From Roseiarcus sp963770035 (GTDB lineage Bacteria; Pseudomonadota; Alphaproteobacteria; Rhizobiales; Beijerinckiaceae), in the NCBI GenBank assembly GCA_963770035.1, contig CAVYON010000071.1, positions 178,912 through 242,911 on the forward strand: a DNA stretch of 64,000 nt. The letters run 5' to 3'. Below, one piece after another: positions 8,792-17,462 of this stretch (within the stretch, counting starts at the first letter, position 1; the number at the start of each line of letters is the position of its first letter). Position numbers and translations under genes: made by a program. Under the pieces are notes generated by a model. That model searched no databases. It was not told the DNA's origin and was given only the letters and a program-made list of their open reading frames with translations.

Positions 8792-9297
8792 CGGTTCCGG
8801 TCAGCATCGAGGCTCTGGGACCGCGCCACGATCGAAAGGCCTTCGCCTGCGGGGCCGAACCGCTGGACCGGTACTTGAGCGGGCTCGCGCGCCAGGTTGC
8901 AAAGCGACGGGTGGCCAATTGCCTCGTCACGGTCGGGCAGGGCGGTGTGATCGCCGGCTACTAAACGTTCGCCGCGGCGAGCCTGCCTCTTGTGGAGCTT
9001 CCTCCCGAGATGGCGAAGCGTCTTCCACGCTATCCCCTCCTCCTGGCCGGTCTGATCGGACGGTTCGCGGTCGCAACCGCCCACAAAGGGCAGGGGCTCG
9101 GAGGCGCCATCGTCATGGACGCCGCCCTGCGCGCCGCTCGCGCGGACCCTGCAGTCTACGCCATCATCGTCGACGCCAAGGACGAAACGGCTGCCCAGTT
9201 CTACGCGCATCTCGGCTTTCGCCGTTTCGTGGGTCGTCCCGGGTCCCTCTTTATTCCGATCGCGACAATGCTTGGCGCTTTCGACGACCTGCGGTAG
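8788..9297 (+). pseudogene. GNAT-family toxin (TacT-like) with internal stop
   Basis: Read from GTG at 8788, the frame encodes a GNAT acetyltransferase of about 169 residues: 'DRYLSGLARQVAKRRVAN', 'GGVIAGYYTFAA' (with the second Y as TAA), the acetyl-CoA loop 'RFAVATAHKGQGLGGAIV' and C-terminal 'FYAHLGFRRF'. TacT-type toxins acetylate aminoacyl-tRNA and block translation. Codon 59 is TAA at 8962-8964 where the family has Tyr or Phe after 'AGY', and the frame on both sides is otherwise clean. One base change would explain it. As it stands only 58 residues would be made, without the acetyl-CoA site, so the toxin should be dead while its antitoxin survives. Confidence 0.8.
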
Positions 9298-9377
9298 CGA
9301 CAATATGACCGGGCGCGCCCCGCGCTTCGGCGCAAAAACGGTTGATTTTTTCAGCCGTCTCTGATTGATAGCGGCCC

Positions 9378-9425
9378 ATGCGAACGCAGCCGACGACCCT
9401 GCACCTTATTCGCCCGGCGCTCTGA
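9378..9425 (+). promoter_or_regulatory. possible leuA leader peptide with overlapping hairpin
   Basis: A 15-codon frame (MRTQPTTLHLIRPAL) upstream of leuA ends in TGA inside the loop of a 10-bp hairpin, CCCGGCGCTC / GAGCGTCGGG (9413-9435, one G-T pair). Leader peptides rich in Leu codons attenuate leu genes in many bacteria. Here only three Leu and one Ile codons are present, so this is a weak candidate. Confidence 0.25.
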
Positions 9426-9526
9426 GAGCGTCGGGACGCGCTTCTTCGCTTCGAATTTCCATACTCAACGGGTCAGTCGCGGACGGCGTTTTCGCCGCGC
9501 CGCAGCTCAAGCTTCCAGGGTTCGTC

Positions 9527-11248
9527 ATGACCGCCGCAGCTCATTCCAATATTCCTGCCAAAATCCCTGCCAAAATGCCGGTATCCAAATATCGCGCCTT
9601 CCAGCCGATCGTCCTGCCCGATCGCCAGTGGCCGTCACGCATCATCGACAAGGCGCCGATCTGGTGCTCGGTCGATCTGCGTGACGGCAACCAGGCGCTC
9701 ATCGAGCCGATGGGCGTCGAGCGCAAGAACCGTATGTTCCGCCTGCTCGCCGAAATGGGCTTCAAGGAGATCGAGGTCGCCTTTCCCTCGGCCTCGCAGA
9801 CCGACTTCGACTTCGTCCGCTCGATCATCGAGGGGGGTCTCATCCCCGAAGGCGTCGCGATCCAGGCGCTCACCCAGTGCCGGCCGGAGCTGATCGAGCG
9901 CACCTTCGAAGCGGTAAAGGGCGCCAAAGCCGTCATCGTCCACTTCTACAACTCGACCTCGACCTTGCAGCGCGAGGTCGTCTTCCGCACCGACATGAAG
10001 GGCGTGACCGAGATCGCGGTCGCCGCCGCAAGGCAGGTCAAGGCGCTCGCCGAGGCCTATCCGGAGACCGCCTTCCAGTTCGAATACTCGCCCGAGAGCT
10101 TTACCGGCACCGAGCTCGAGTTTGCGCTCGACATCTGCGAGGCGGTCAAGGACGTGATCCGTCCGACGCCCGAGAACAAGCTGATCCTCAACCTGCCGGC
10201 GACCGTCGAGATGGCGACGCCGAACACCTACGCCGACCAGTTCGAATGGTTTGGCCGCCGCATCTCCGATCGCGACAGCGTGCTCCTCTCGGTCCATCCG
10301 CACAACGACCGCGGCACGGCGGTGGCGGCGGCGGAGCTGGCGCTCATGGCCGGCGCCGACCGCGTAGAAGGCACCCTGTTCGGCAATGGCGAGCGCACCG
10401 GCAACGTCGACATCGTCACCATGGCGCTGAACCTGTTCACCCAGGGGGTCGACCCGGCGCTTGACCTGCACGACGTCAACCGGGTCAAGGAGATCGTCGA
10501 GCACTGCAACCAGTTGCCGGTGCACCAGCGTCACCCTTATGTCGGCGAGCTCGTCTACACGGCTTTCTCCGGCTCGCATCAGGACGCGATCAAGAAGGGC
10601 TTCGAGGCGCAGGCCAAGCGCAACGACCCGTTGTTCCTCGTGCCGTATCTGCCGATCGACCCGAAGGACGTCGGACGCGACTACGAGGCGGTGATCCGGA
10701 TCAACAGCCAGTCCGGCAAGGGCGGCATGGCCTATATCCTCAAGGCCGATTACGGACTCGACCTGCCGCGCTCGCTGCAGGTCGAATTCTCCAAGATCGC
10801 CCAGGAATTGATGGACGCCGAGGGCAAGGAGCTGACCTCGCCCGAGCTGTGGGCGCTGTTCCGCCAATCCTTCCTGCTCGACGATGCGCCGATCACGCTC
10901 ATCAAGCAGCAGACGGTCCCGACGAGCCCCGATAACCGCGAGCTCGTCGCCACGCTGAGAAAGGCCGACGGAGCGACCTTCACCATCGAGGGCGAGGGCA
11001 ACGGCCCGATCGACGCCTTCGTCGACGCGCTGAAAAAGGCGTTCGGAGTCGAGTTCTCGTTTATCGACTATTCGGAGCATGCGGTCGGCCGCGGCGCCAA
11101 CGCCACCGCCGCGAGCTATGTCGAGATCCACGACGGAGACGATCTTGGGCTGCACGGCGTCGGCATGGACCCGAACATCGTCATGGCCTCGCTCAAGGCG
11201 ACGCTGAACGCCGTCCTGAGGCTGATGCGGCGCGAGGGGAAGATTTAA
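9527..11248 (+). CDS. leuA: 2-isopropylmalate synthase
   Basis: This is the first committed enzyme of leucine synthesis, condensing acetyl-CoA with 2-oxoisovalerate. The chosen ATG (9527) gives 573 residues, normal for the long proteobacterial/yeast-like LeuA type 2; an earlier in-frame ATG at 9365 adds a non-conserved tail. Seen in order: the TIM-barrel metal motif 'SVDLRDGNQALIEPM', 'EVAFPSASQTDFDF', 'FEYSPESFTGTELEFAL', 'SVHPHNDRGTAVAAAE', 'GTLFGNGERTGNVD', then a linker and the C-terminal regulatory domain with 'GRGANATAASYVEI', which binds leucine for feedback inhibition. The frame is intact. A hairpin at 11271-11298 follows. It is monocistronic. Confidence 0.95.
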   Translation: MTAAAHSNIPAKIPAKMPVSKYRAFQPIVLPDRQWPSRIIDKAPIWCSVDLRDGNQALIEPMGVERKNRMFRLLAEMGFKEIEVAFPSASQTDFDFVRSIIEGGLIPEGVAIQALTQCRPELIERTFEAVKGAKAVIVHFYNSTSTLQREVVFRTDMKGVTEIAVAAARQVKALAEAYPETAFQFEYSPESFTGTELEFALDICEAVKDVIRPTPENKLILNLPATVEMATPNTYADQFEWFGRRISDRDSVLLSVHPHNDRGTAVAAAELALMAGADRVEGTLFGNGERTGNVDIVTMALNLFTQGVDPALDLHDVNRVKEIVEHCNQLPVHQRHPYVGELVYTAFSGSHQDAIKKGFEAQAKRNDPLFLVPYLPIDPKDVGRDYEAVIRINSQSGKGGMAYILKADYGLDLPRSLQVEFSKIAQELMDAEGKELTSPELWALFRQSFLLDDAPITLIKQQTVPTSPDNRELVATLRKADGATFTIEGEGNGPIDAFVDALKKAFGVEFSFIDYSEHAVGRGANATAASYVEIHDGDDLGLHGVGMDPNIVMASLKATLNAVLRLMRREGKI

Positions 11249-11550
11249 CCGACGGACATCGTGTCGGATCGGTGGGGCGGCGTTCTTTACGCCCCACCGG
11301 TCGCCGAGATGCCCCTTACATGCAGATCGCGACACCGGCCCGGGCAAATCCAGCGGCTCAACGCAGAGAATTCGGTCGGGCCTCGGACGCCTCAGGGCGA
11401 TCACAGCTTTGCGAGCCAATGGAGGCGCGGGAACCGAGCGCTGCGTTTCGCGTTGATCGGGCAATTGGTCCTGCGGTGTGAACCGCGGACCGAGACCTCC
11501 GGCGGACCCTGAAGACGGGACGCCCCGGAGCCCGTTAACGGAGAGATGCC
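11249..11550. other. leuA downstream region
   Basis: The region holds the hairpin at 11271-11298 and the leader of the small exported protein. GGAGAG lies just before its ATG at 11551. No further gene is supported. Confidence 0.5.
11271..11298 (+). terminator. leuA 3' hairpin
   Basis: GGTGGGGCG, a 10-base loop, then CGCCCCACC form a perfect 9-bp GC-rich stem starting 23 bases after the leuA stop codon. No T-run follows, so its strength as an intrinsic terminator is uncertain. Confidence 0.55.
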
Positions 11551-12021
11551 ATGAGAACCGCACTGATCGCGTCCATTTCCGCCGCTTCGCTCTGCGCGCT
11601 GGCGTCGGCCGCCTCGGCCCAGACGTATTACTACGGAACGCCGCAGACAATCCCGTCGAACACGGGCACGCCCGCGTACAGCTACGAGAGCCACGTCCAG
11701 CGGCAGCCGGCCTTTAACGGAAGTTGCGACATCATTTCCGGCAACCGCGTCTGCAGCGGCGCGCCCGCGGGGTACGCCCCCAGCGGATACGCCCCGGCCT
11801 ACGGCCCGATCGGGGCGATCGTCGCTGCGCCGTTCGAAATCGTCGCAGCGCCGTTTGGCGGGTTCGGCGGAGGGGCAGGCACGCCGATGCTGGCAGGCGG
11901 CATGACGAACCCCGCGGCGACAGGCACGGAGGTTTCCAGCTACGAAAGCCATGTCCCGCCGCAGCCGGGCGCGGTCGGCTACTGCGATCTCATCTCCGGC
12001 AACCGCATTTGCATGCCGTAA
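11551..12021 (+). CDS. exported protein with two CDxISGNRxC repeats
   Basis: The 156-residue protein starts with a signal peptide ('MRTALIASISAASLCALASA', cleavage likely after ASAQ). Mature residues carry two copies of a module: 'YESHVQRQPAFNGSCDIISG' plus 'NRVC' near residues 45-68, and 'YESHVPPQPGAVGYCDLISG' plus 'NRIC' at the C terminus. A Gly/Ala/Pro-rich, low-complexity linker with 'APFEIVAAPFGGFGGGAG' separates them. Each module has two Cys that could form a disulphide. The start has a GGAGAG site. I do not know a function; a periplasmic or surface role is likely. It stands alone between leuA and the convergent L,D-transpeptidase. Confidence 0.75.
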   Translation: MRTALIASISAASLCALASAASAQTYYYGTPQTIPSNTGTPAYSYESHVQRQPAFNGSCDIISGNRVCSGAPAGYAPSGYAPAYGPIGAIVAAPFEIVAAPFGGFGGGAGTPMLAGGMTNPAATGTEVSSYESHVPPQPGAVGYCDLISGNRICMP

Positions 12022-12133
12022 GGCTTCTCACAGAGACGCCAGCGGGACCCGGCGCGTCGAGCGGGGCGGCTTCGGCCGTCCCGTTTGCGCCTTGTCCGGC
12101 CTAAATGATCGCGCCCGCCGTCACCGACCGCGG

Positions 12134-12859
12134 TTACAGGACCACCACTTTCGTGCCCTTGGCTACCCTCCCGTAGAGATCGATGACGTCGGCGTTGAGC
12201 ATGCGGATGCAGCCCGACGACACGGCGTGTCCGATCGATTTGGGCTCGTTGGTGCCGTGGATGCGAAACAACGTGTCCTTGTTGTCCTGGAAGAGATAGA
12301 GCGCGCGCGCGCCCAGCGGATTGTCGAGCCCGCCGTCGAGATGGGGCGGCAATTCGGGGCTGCGCTCCAACATTTCCGGGGGCGGCGTCCAGCCGGGCCA
12401 GTAGGCTTTGCGGCCAATTTCCGCCACGCCCTTCCAGGCGAAGCCCTGTCGGCCTACGCCAATCCCGTATTCCATCGCCTGCCCATCGCCAAGCGACAGA
12501 TAGAGCTTGCGCAATCGGGTGTTGATCGTCAGCGTGCCAGGAGATTCGCCGGTGGGGTCGCGGACGACATGGCGGGTGGTCCTGCCAAAGTCGACGTCGC
12601 CGTCGAGATCGACCGGGGTCGAATAGGCGGGGTCGGCGTCGGGCGGCAGCGCGACGGTTTGCACCCCGGACGGCAGCTGAACAGGCTGCGCCCCTGGCAG
12701 CGGCTGAATGTGAGGCGCGGCGGTTGGGGGCTGGCCGAAAGGCCACCACGTCTGCGCCAAGGCCGGGCCGGGGCTCGGCGCCGTGAGCATGAGAGCGCCG
12801 GCTGCGACCAGCGCTGTGCGCCGGGTAAACAAGATGAGCGCCGCGCGCTGTGGGGACAT
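12134..12859 (-). CDS. L,D-transpeptidase (YkuD/ErfK family)
   Basis: The 241-residue protein has an N-terminal Arg-Arg export signal ('FTRRTALVAAGALMLTA', then ALAQ) and a proline-rich spacer to about residue 100. The YkuD domain follows ('LTINTRLRKLYLSLGDGQA', 'YGIGVGRQGFAWKG') with the catalytic motif His201-Gly-Thr and 'SSGCIRM' (Cys217). Such enzymes form 3-3 cross-links in peptidoglycan or attach lipoproteins to it in the periplasm. All active-site residues are present and the length is typical. It is transcribed leftwards and diverges from the SDR gene at 13009. Confidence 0.9.
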   Translation of the reverse strand: MSPQRAALILFTRRTALVAAGALMLTAPSPGPALAQTWWPFGQPPTAAPHIQPLPGAQPVQLPSGVQTVALPPDADPAYSTPVDLDGDVDFGRTTRHVVRDPTGESPGTLTINTRLRKLYLSLGDGQAMEYGIGVGRQGFAWKGVAEIGRKAYWPGWTPPPEMLERSPELPPHLDGGLDNPLGARALYLFQDNKDTLFRIHGTNEPKSIGHAVSSGCIRMLNADVIDLYGRVAKGTKVVVL

Positions 12860-13008
12860 GACGAGCTTCCGCTTCGTTGGCCGATCGAGGACGAGGATCT
12901 GGACATCGAAAAGGATTGCGGCGAATTGACGAAGGCCAAAGCCGTTTCGGCCGCGGGCGCCCCGGAGCGGTTGCCGAGGCGCTGCAAAAATCAGAAAGGA
13001 TCGCGTTC

Positions 13009-13869
13009 ATGCCCCTCCATCCCGCACTCCAGTCAGACCGCGTCGCGGTGATCACCGGCGCGGCGAGCGGCGTCGGCCTGGCCGCCGCGGAAGCTTTCGT
13101 CCGCCTCGGCATGAAAGTCGTGCTGGCCGACGCGAACGCGGCCGCGCTCGAGAGCGCCGAGGCGCACATCGCGGACGCGGCCGGCGACAAAAGCCTCGTG
13201 CGCGCTTGCGTCGTCGACGTCGGTAAACTCGAGGACGTCGAGCGGCTGCGGGACTTCGCCTACGAGGGCTTCGGAGAGGTCGCCGTCCTGATGAACAACG
13301 CCGGAATCGGCGGCGGGGGCGGCGTTTTCGGCGACCTTGCCAAATGGCGCCGGCTCGTCGAGGTCAACCTGTGGGGCGTGGTCCAAGGCATGAACGTCTT
13401 CGCTCCGGCAATGATCAAGCACGGAACGCCGGGAGCGATTGTCAACACCGGATCCAAGCAGGGCATCACCTGCCCGCCGGGAGATACGGCCTACAACGTC
13501 TCGAAGGCCGGCGTGAAGGTCGCAACCGAGGCGCTCGCTCACGAGTTGCGCAACATCGAGGGCTGCAAGGTCACTGCGCATCTTCTGATCCCCGGCTTCA
13601 CCTTCACCGGGATGACGCGGCCGGGCGGCGGCGACAAGCCAGCTGGGGCGTGGACCTCGGGGCAGGTCGCCAATTTCCTGATCGAGCGGATGTCGGCCGG
13701 CGATTTCTATATCCTCTGTCCGGACAACGAGGTGACCCGCGAGGACGACGCGAAGCGCATCCTGTGGGCGGCGGGCGACATCGTCGAGAACCGGCCGCCG
13801 CTGTCGCGCTGGCATCCCGACTACAAAGCCGCCTTCGCCGAGTACGCCAAATCGGCCATGCGCGGCTGA
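13009..13869 (+). CDS. short-chain dehydrogenase/reductase
   Basis: This is a 286-residue classical SDR. It has the cofactor motif 'VITGAASGVGLAAAEAF' (TGxxxGxG) near residue 15, an Asp after beta-2 ('VVLADAN') that suggests NAD(H), 'NNAGIGGGGG', and a catalytic Ser-Tyr-Lys set in 'NTGSKQG' and 'AYNVSKAGV'. ATG at 13009 is preceded by GAAAGGA. The substrate cannot be read from the sequence. It ends 4 bases before the convergent histidine kinase. Confidence 0.85.
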   Translation: MPLHPALQSDRVAVITGAASGVGLAAAEAFVRLGMKVVLADANAAALESAEAHIADAAGDKSLVRACVVDVGKLEDVERLRDFAYEGFGEVAVLMNNAGIGGGGGVFGDLAKWRRLVEVNLWGVVQGMNVFAPAMIKHGTPGAIVNTGSKQGITCPPGDTAYNVSKAGVKVATEALAHELRNIEGCKVTAHLLIPGFTFTGMTRPGGGDKPAGAWTSGQVANFLIERMSAGDFYILCPDNEVTREDDAKRILWAAGDIVENRPPLSRWHPDYKAAFAEYAKSAMRG

Positions 13870-13873
13870 CAAG

Positions 13874-14980
13874 TCATTCGACGATCGGCAGCGTGAGGGT
13901 GAAGGTCGAGCCTTCCCCGGGCCGTGAGTGGGCGGTCAGCGTCCAGCCGTAGCGGTCAGCGATCGACTTGCAGATGGCGAGCCCAATGCCCGAGCCGTCG
14001 TAGGCGTTCGGGGTATGTAGGCGCTTGAACGGCTCGAAAATCTGGGCCGCGAAGGTTTCGTCGAAGCCGATCCCGTCGTCCGCTATGGAGAGCTGGATCC
14101 GGTCCCGGCCGACCCGCTCGGTCCGGAGCACAATCAACGGCGATGTGTCGCATTTGCGAAACTTGATCGCGTTTGCCACGATGTTCTGGATGAGACGGCC
14201 AAGCTGCGCGCGGTCGGCCGGTACGACAACCGGCTCGACGGCGACCTCGACCGCTGCGCCGGCCTCCTCGATCGCCACGGAAAGGTCAGCAAGGACGCCT
14301 GCGATCTCGTCGCCGAGGTCGAGACGCTCGGTCCGGGTTTCGGCGGCGCCGACGCGGGAGAAGGCCAGCAGGTTCTCGACCATGCGCCGCGCGCGGACGG
14401 CCGATGCGGAGACGACGGCGGTCGCGCGCGCGAGGGTTATCTGGTCGGACTTCCGGACCGCTTCCTCGATGAGGCCGGCGTAGGCCGCGATCTTGCGCAA
14501 CGGTTCCTGAAGGTCGTGCGAGGCAACGTAGGCGAATTGCGCCAGGCGCTCGTTTGCGAGTTCGAGATCGGCGGCGTGCCGAGTGAGTTCCAGTTCGGCC
14601 CTTCGACGCGCCGTAATGTCGACAACGGTTGCAAGCACCATGGTCCCGCCGGCCGAATCGATCGGCGTGAGTCCGATCTCCACCGGGAACTCCGCGCCGT
14701 CCTTCCGCGTTGCGTGCAAGTTGCGGCCGCCGCCCATCGGGCGTTTGCTCGGTTGGGCGAAGAAACCTTGTCTCAATCCGGCGTGCGCCGCGCGCAGCCC
14801 TAGGGGAACGAGCCTGTCAATGGACTGCCCGATCAATTCGTGGATTGCATATCCGAACATCCGTGCGGTTTCCGCGCTGGCGAACTCGATGATGCCGCTC
14901 GCGTCGACCATGATCATCGCCGCAGGCGACGCATCGACCGCGAGCCGGAAACGATCATCGGTGAAGTTGTGATCTGGCAT
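13874..14980 (-). CDS. PAS-domain sensor histidine kinase
   Basis: The 368-residue soluble kinase has a PAS domain (about residues 10-125: 'FRLAVDASPAAMIMVDASG', 'RKDGAEFPVEIGL', 'VDITARRRAE'), a short coiled linker, a HisKA domain with phospho-acceptor His155 in 'YVASHDLQEPLRK', and a HATPase with the N box 'NIVANAIKF', 'DDGIGFDETF' and 'GSGIGLAICK'. 'SHDLQEPLRK' is typical of phytochrome-like cytoplasmic kinases that work with single-domain CheY-like regulators. Exactly such a regulator is encoded divergently at 15055, and the two genes share a promoter region of 74 bases. The signal is unknown. Confidence 0.9.
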   Translation of the reverse strand: MPDHNFTDDRFRLAVDASPAAMIMVDASGIIEFASAETARMFGYAIHELIGQSIDRLVPLGLRAAHAGLRQGFFAQPSKRPMGGGRNLHATRKDGAEFPVEIGLTPIDSAGGTMVLATVVDITARRRAELELTRHAADLELANERLAQFAYVASHDLQEPLRKIAAYAGLIEEAVRKSDQITLARATAVVSASAVRARRMVENLLAFSRVGAAETRTERLDLGDEIAGVLADLSVAIEEAGAAVEVAVEPVVVPADRAQLGRLIQNIVANAIKFRKCDTSPLIVLRTERVGRDRIQLSIADDGIGFDETFAAQIFEPFKRLHTPNAYDGSGIGLAICKSIADRYGWTLTAHSRPGEGSTFTLTLPIVE

Positions 14981-15054
14981 GCTTGTCGCTTAAGTTGTGG
15001 GTTCGGGGACGCCCCTGGTTCTCGCGGGCCTGGAAGTTTGAGCTCAACTCATGC

Positions 15055-15504
15055 ATGTCGCAACGTCCTCCCCGACACCCTGCCGAAGTCCTGCTGATCG
15101 AGGACGATCCCGACGATGTCTACCTGTTCGAGCGCGCCCTCGACCATGTGAAGGTGAGGGATGGGCGGGACGTCGTTCTCGATCGCGCCGGCGACGGTCT
15201 AGAGGGCAGCTACCGGGTCGCGATCGACGACCTGACGAGCCGGCTGCCCGACGTGGTGGTGCTCGATCTGAACATGCCGCGGCTCGACGGCATGAAGTTC
15301 CTGCACGCGCTGAGGGCGACCTTCGGCGTACGGGATCTGCCGGTCGTCGTCCTGACCACCTCGGCCGCAAAGCCGATCCACGACGAGGCGATGAGCGCGG
15401 GCGCCGACAAGGTGTTCGTCAAGCCGGACCACGCCGACGGGTTGCTGGAGATCGCGGCAGAGATCATCGACCGTGGCCTCGCTTTTCAGCAGTTGCGCGT
15501 CTGA
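15055..15504 (+). CDS. single-domain response regulator (Rcp1/CheY-like)
   Basis: The 149-residue receiver domain has the acidic pair Asp17/Asp18 in 'LLIEDDPDDVYLFERAL', phospho-acceptor Asp71 in 'VVVLDLNMPRLDGM', Thr101/102 and Lys123 in 'KVFVKP'. The 'DDPDDVYLFERAL' form and the lack of an output domain match Rcp1-type partners of PAS/phytochrome kinases. The start at 15055 (MSQRPPRH) is preferred over a longer frame from 14983. It probably receives phosphate from the divergent kinase at 13874-14980 and acts by protein contact. Confidence 0.85.
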   Translation: MSQRPPRHPAEVLLIEDDPDDVYLFERALDHVKVRDGRDVVLDRAGDGLEGSYRVAIDDLTSRLPDVVVLDLNMPRLDGMKFLHALRATFGVRDLPVVVLTTSAAKPIHDEAMSAGADKVFVKPDHADGLLEIAAEIIDRGLAFQQLRV

Positions 15505-15745
15505 GCGGCGCTGAAAAGGGGTGGCCGCGCTGCTGACGGGAATGGGAACTGAAGATTCGCCTCGGATCGGCTTTGTTTCTTAACCTTGCCTGAATCGCCA
15601 GATATCAAACGCCATTCCGCGCAGACTTGCGCGGTTGCAGACAAGATCTGACACCTGTCGGCTTCTCGAGCAGAGGGGAAACGCCGGCTTGCGCAGTGCA
15701 CCGAGCGCCTCCGTGACGCTTCGCGCAAGACGAGGAGTGTTGGTC

Positions 15746-16625
15746 GTGTCCCATGCCTTCCACCTCACTTCGCGCGGGGAACTGCGCCGCGACGCGCGGG
15801 TCGTTGGGCTCCTGTTTGCGAGCACGACCAGCATAATCGGTTCGGGCTGGCTGTTCCGCGCGTTTCACGCGGCGAAGATCGCCGGCCCGCTCAGCATCTG
15901 GAGCTGGGTCGTCGGCGGCTTCATCATCATGCTCATCGCGCTCTGTTTCGCCGAGCTCGCGGCGCTCTTCCCGAAGAGCGGCGCGCTCGTACACATGAGC
16001 CACGCGAGCCACGGGGAGGGACTTGGCCGCATTCTGGGCCTGGATGCTGTTCCTCGCCTATGTCGCCGTCCCGGCCGTCGAAGCGGAGGCGGTCGTGACC
16101 TACGCCAACAACTACCTTCCTGCTTCCTTCAGCCGCACACCTCCGGCCTCCTGACGATTGCCGGATTCTTCGCCTGCGCCGTGTTGCTGTTGATCTTCGC
16201 CTGGCTCAACCTGCTCGCCGTGCGCATGCTGCTGACCGTCAACTCCACCGTCACCTGGTGGAAGATTGCGGTGCCGGTGCTGACACTCATCGTCCTCATT
16301 CTGGCGAGCTCGCACTGGAACGTCTGGGCCGCCGATCCGAAGAGCTACAAGTTCTCCGGCATCTTCACCGCCCTGCCGGCCGCGGGGATCGTATTCAGCT
16401 ATCTCGGCTTCCGCACCGCCATCGACCTCGGCGGCGAAAGCGCGAATCCCGGTCGCGACATTCCCCTTGCGGTCGTCGGCTCAGTTCTGATTTCGGGCGT
16501 CATCTACGTCCTGCTTCAGGTCGCGTTCCTGATGGCGCTGAGGCCTGAGGATCTTCGCGCTTCGTTCGGCGCTTCCGGCGGAGGAAACGGCGGAGATGAT
16601 GGCGAAGATGGGGCCGACCCTCTGA
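15746..16625 (+). pseudogene. truncated amino-acid permease (APC superfamily)
   Basis: From GTG at 15746 (GAGGAG 8 bases upstream) the sequence reads as an APC transporter: 'GLLFASTTSIIGSGWLF', 'SWVVGGFIIMLIALCFAELA', 'AWMLFLAYVAVPAVEAEA' (in a shifted frame), 'TSGLLTIAGFFACAVLLL', 'FSYLGFRTAIDLGGES' and 'VGSVLISGVIYVLLQVAFL'. One extra base near 16014 and one missing base near 16117 throw about 100 bases out of frame. After 'MALRPEDLR' the homology stops at about residue 275, whereas the family usually has 450-550 residues and 12 helices. The 3' third is lost against the convergent zapA gene. It is most likely non-functional. Confidence 0.75.
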
Positions 16626-16643
16626 CGTGCGGCGCCTTCGACG

Positions 16644-16979
16644 TCAACCCTCGGCGCCGCCGGCGAGCCGTGCCGCCAAGTCCTCGATCCGCGCGCCAAG
16701 CCCGTCCAGCGTCGCGGCGATCGCCTCCGCGCGGGTCGCGTCGGCCTCGGCGTGTTCTCGCTCGACCCCGGCCGCCTGGCGCGCCTCAGCCAGCTGATCG
16801 GCGAAAGTCAGCGCCGCCATGACGACGAGCCGCTGGTCGCCGATCTCGCCGAAGGAGCCGCGCAATTCGTTGATCTTTTCGTCGACCATGCCGGCGAGTT
16901 GCTCAAGCCGCGTCTCTTCGCCCTCGTTGCAGGCGAGGCGGTATTTGCGGTTATCGATCGTCACCGAAACTTGCGCCAT
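16644..16979 (-). CDS. zapA: cell division protein ZapA
   Basis: The 111-residue protein begins 'MAQVSVTIDNRKYRLACNEG', the conserved beta-hairpin of ZapA, followed by 'EETRLEQLAGMVDEKINEL' and a long C-terminal coiled coil ('AALTFADQLAEARQAAG'). ZapA binds FtsZ at midcell and bundles protofilaments. Its place next to a DUF4164 gene and divergent from tkt is common in Hyphomicrobiales. A 6S RNA gene is often found downstream of zapA; here that side is occupied by the permease remnant and I could not recognise one. Confidence 0.92.
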   Translation of the reverse strand: MAQVSVTIDNRKYRLACNEGEETRLEQLAGMVDEKINELRGSFGEIGDQRLVVMAALTFADQLAEARQAAGVEREHAEADATRAEAIAATLDGLGARIEDLAARLAGGAEG

Positions 16980-17011
16980 CGCGCGATTCTTTCTCCCAAG
17001 GGGCTTTCGGG

Positions 17012-17314
17012 TTAGCCCGCCGGCGGATCCAGGCGCTCAATCACGCGCGCGATCGTCTGGGCCGCGCAGACGAGCCGGGCGCCGGCCTCAGCGCTGGCGG
17101 AATCGAGGGCCCTCGAGCGGTCGAGCGCGGCGTCGAGTTCGACAGCCAGACGCGAACGGTCATCCTGCATCAGAGCGAACTCCTCCTCGGCGTTGGCGCG
17201 CGCCTCGTCGTGGCGCATCCGTCGCTCAGCCGCTCTTTCGAGCAGACCGACGGCCGCTGCGAGCCGGGTCAAGGACCGGTCGAGATTGTCCAAGGAGGTT
17301 TCGCTTCCATCCAT
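17012..17314 (-). CDS. DUF4164 coiled-coil protein
   Basis: This is a 100-residue, almost wholly helical protein ('LDRSLTRLAAAVGLLERAAE', 'DDRSRLAVELDAALDRSRAL', 'ARVIERLDPPAG'). ATG at 17314 is chosen because the upstream extension to 17608 is antisense to tkt and lacks protein character. DUF4164 proteins of Hyphomicrobiales sit next to zapA and are thought to be cell-division accessories; that role is unproven. It lies 32 bases upstream of zapA in the same direction, so the two likely form one operon divergent from tkt. Confidence 0.8.
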   Translation of the reverse strand: MDGSETSLDNLDRSLTRLAAAVGLLERAAERRMRHDEARANAEEEFALMQDDRSRLAVELDAALDRSRALDSASAEAGARLVCAAQTIARVIERLDPPAG

Positions 17315-17462
17315 TGCGACATTTTGTTTACGCGATACTTGAACGAGTCGCAACGCGGCCGGTTTGCGGTCGGCCCGCTGAGGGGCTAGTGATCGTCGCC
17401 GGAACGGGAGCGCCTCTTCCAGGGGCGCAAAATCACGCAAGAAAGGCATGAGGAGAGCCACG

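Noticed and set aside
9635..11650. A 671-codon minus-strand open frame over leuA
   Set aside because: It mirrors leuA codon bias, has no domain and no ribosome site.
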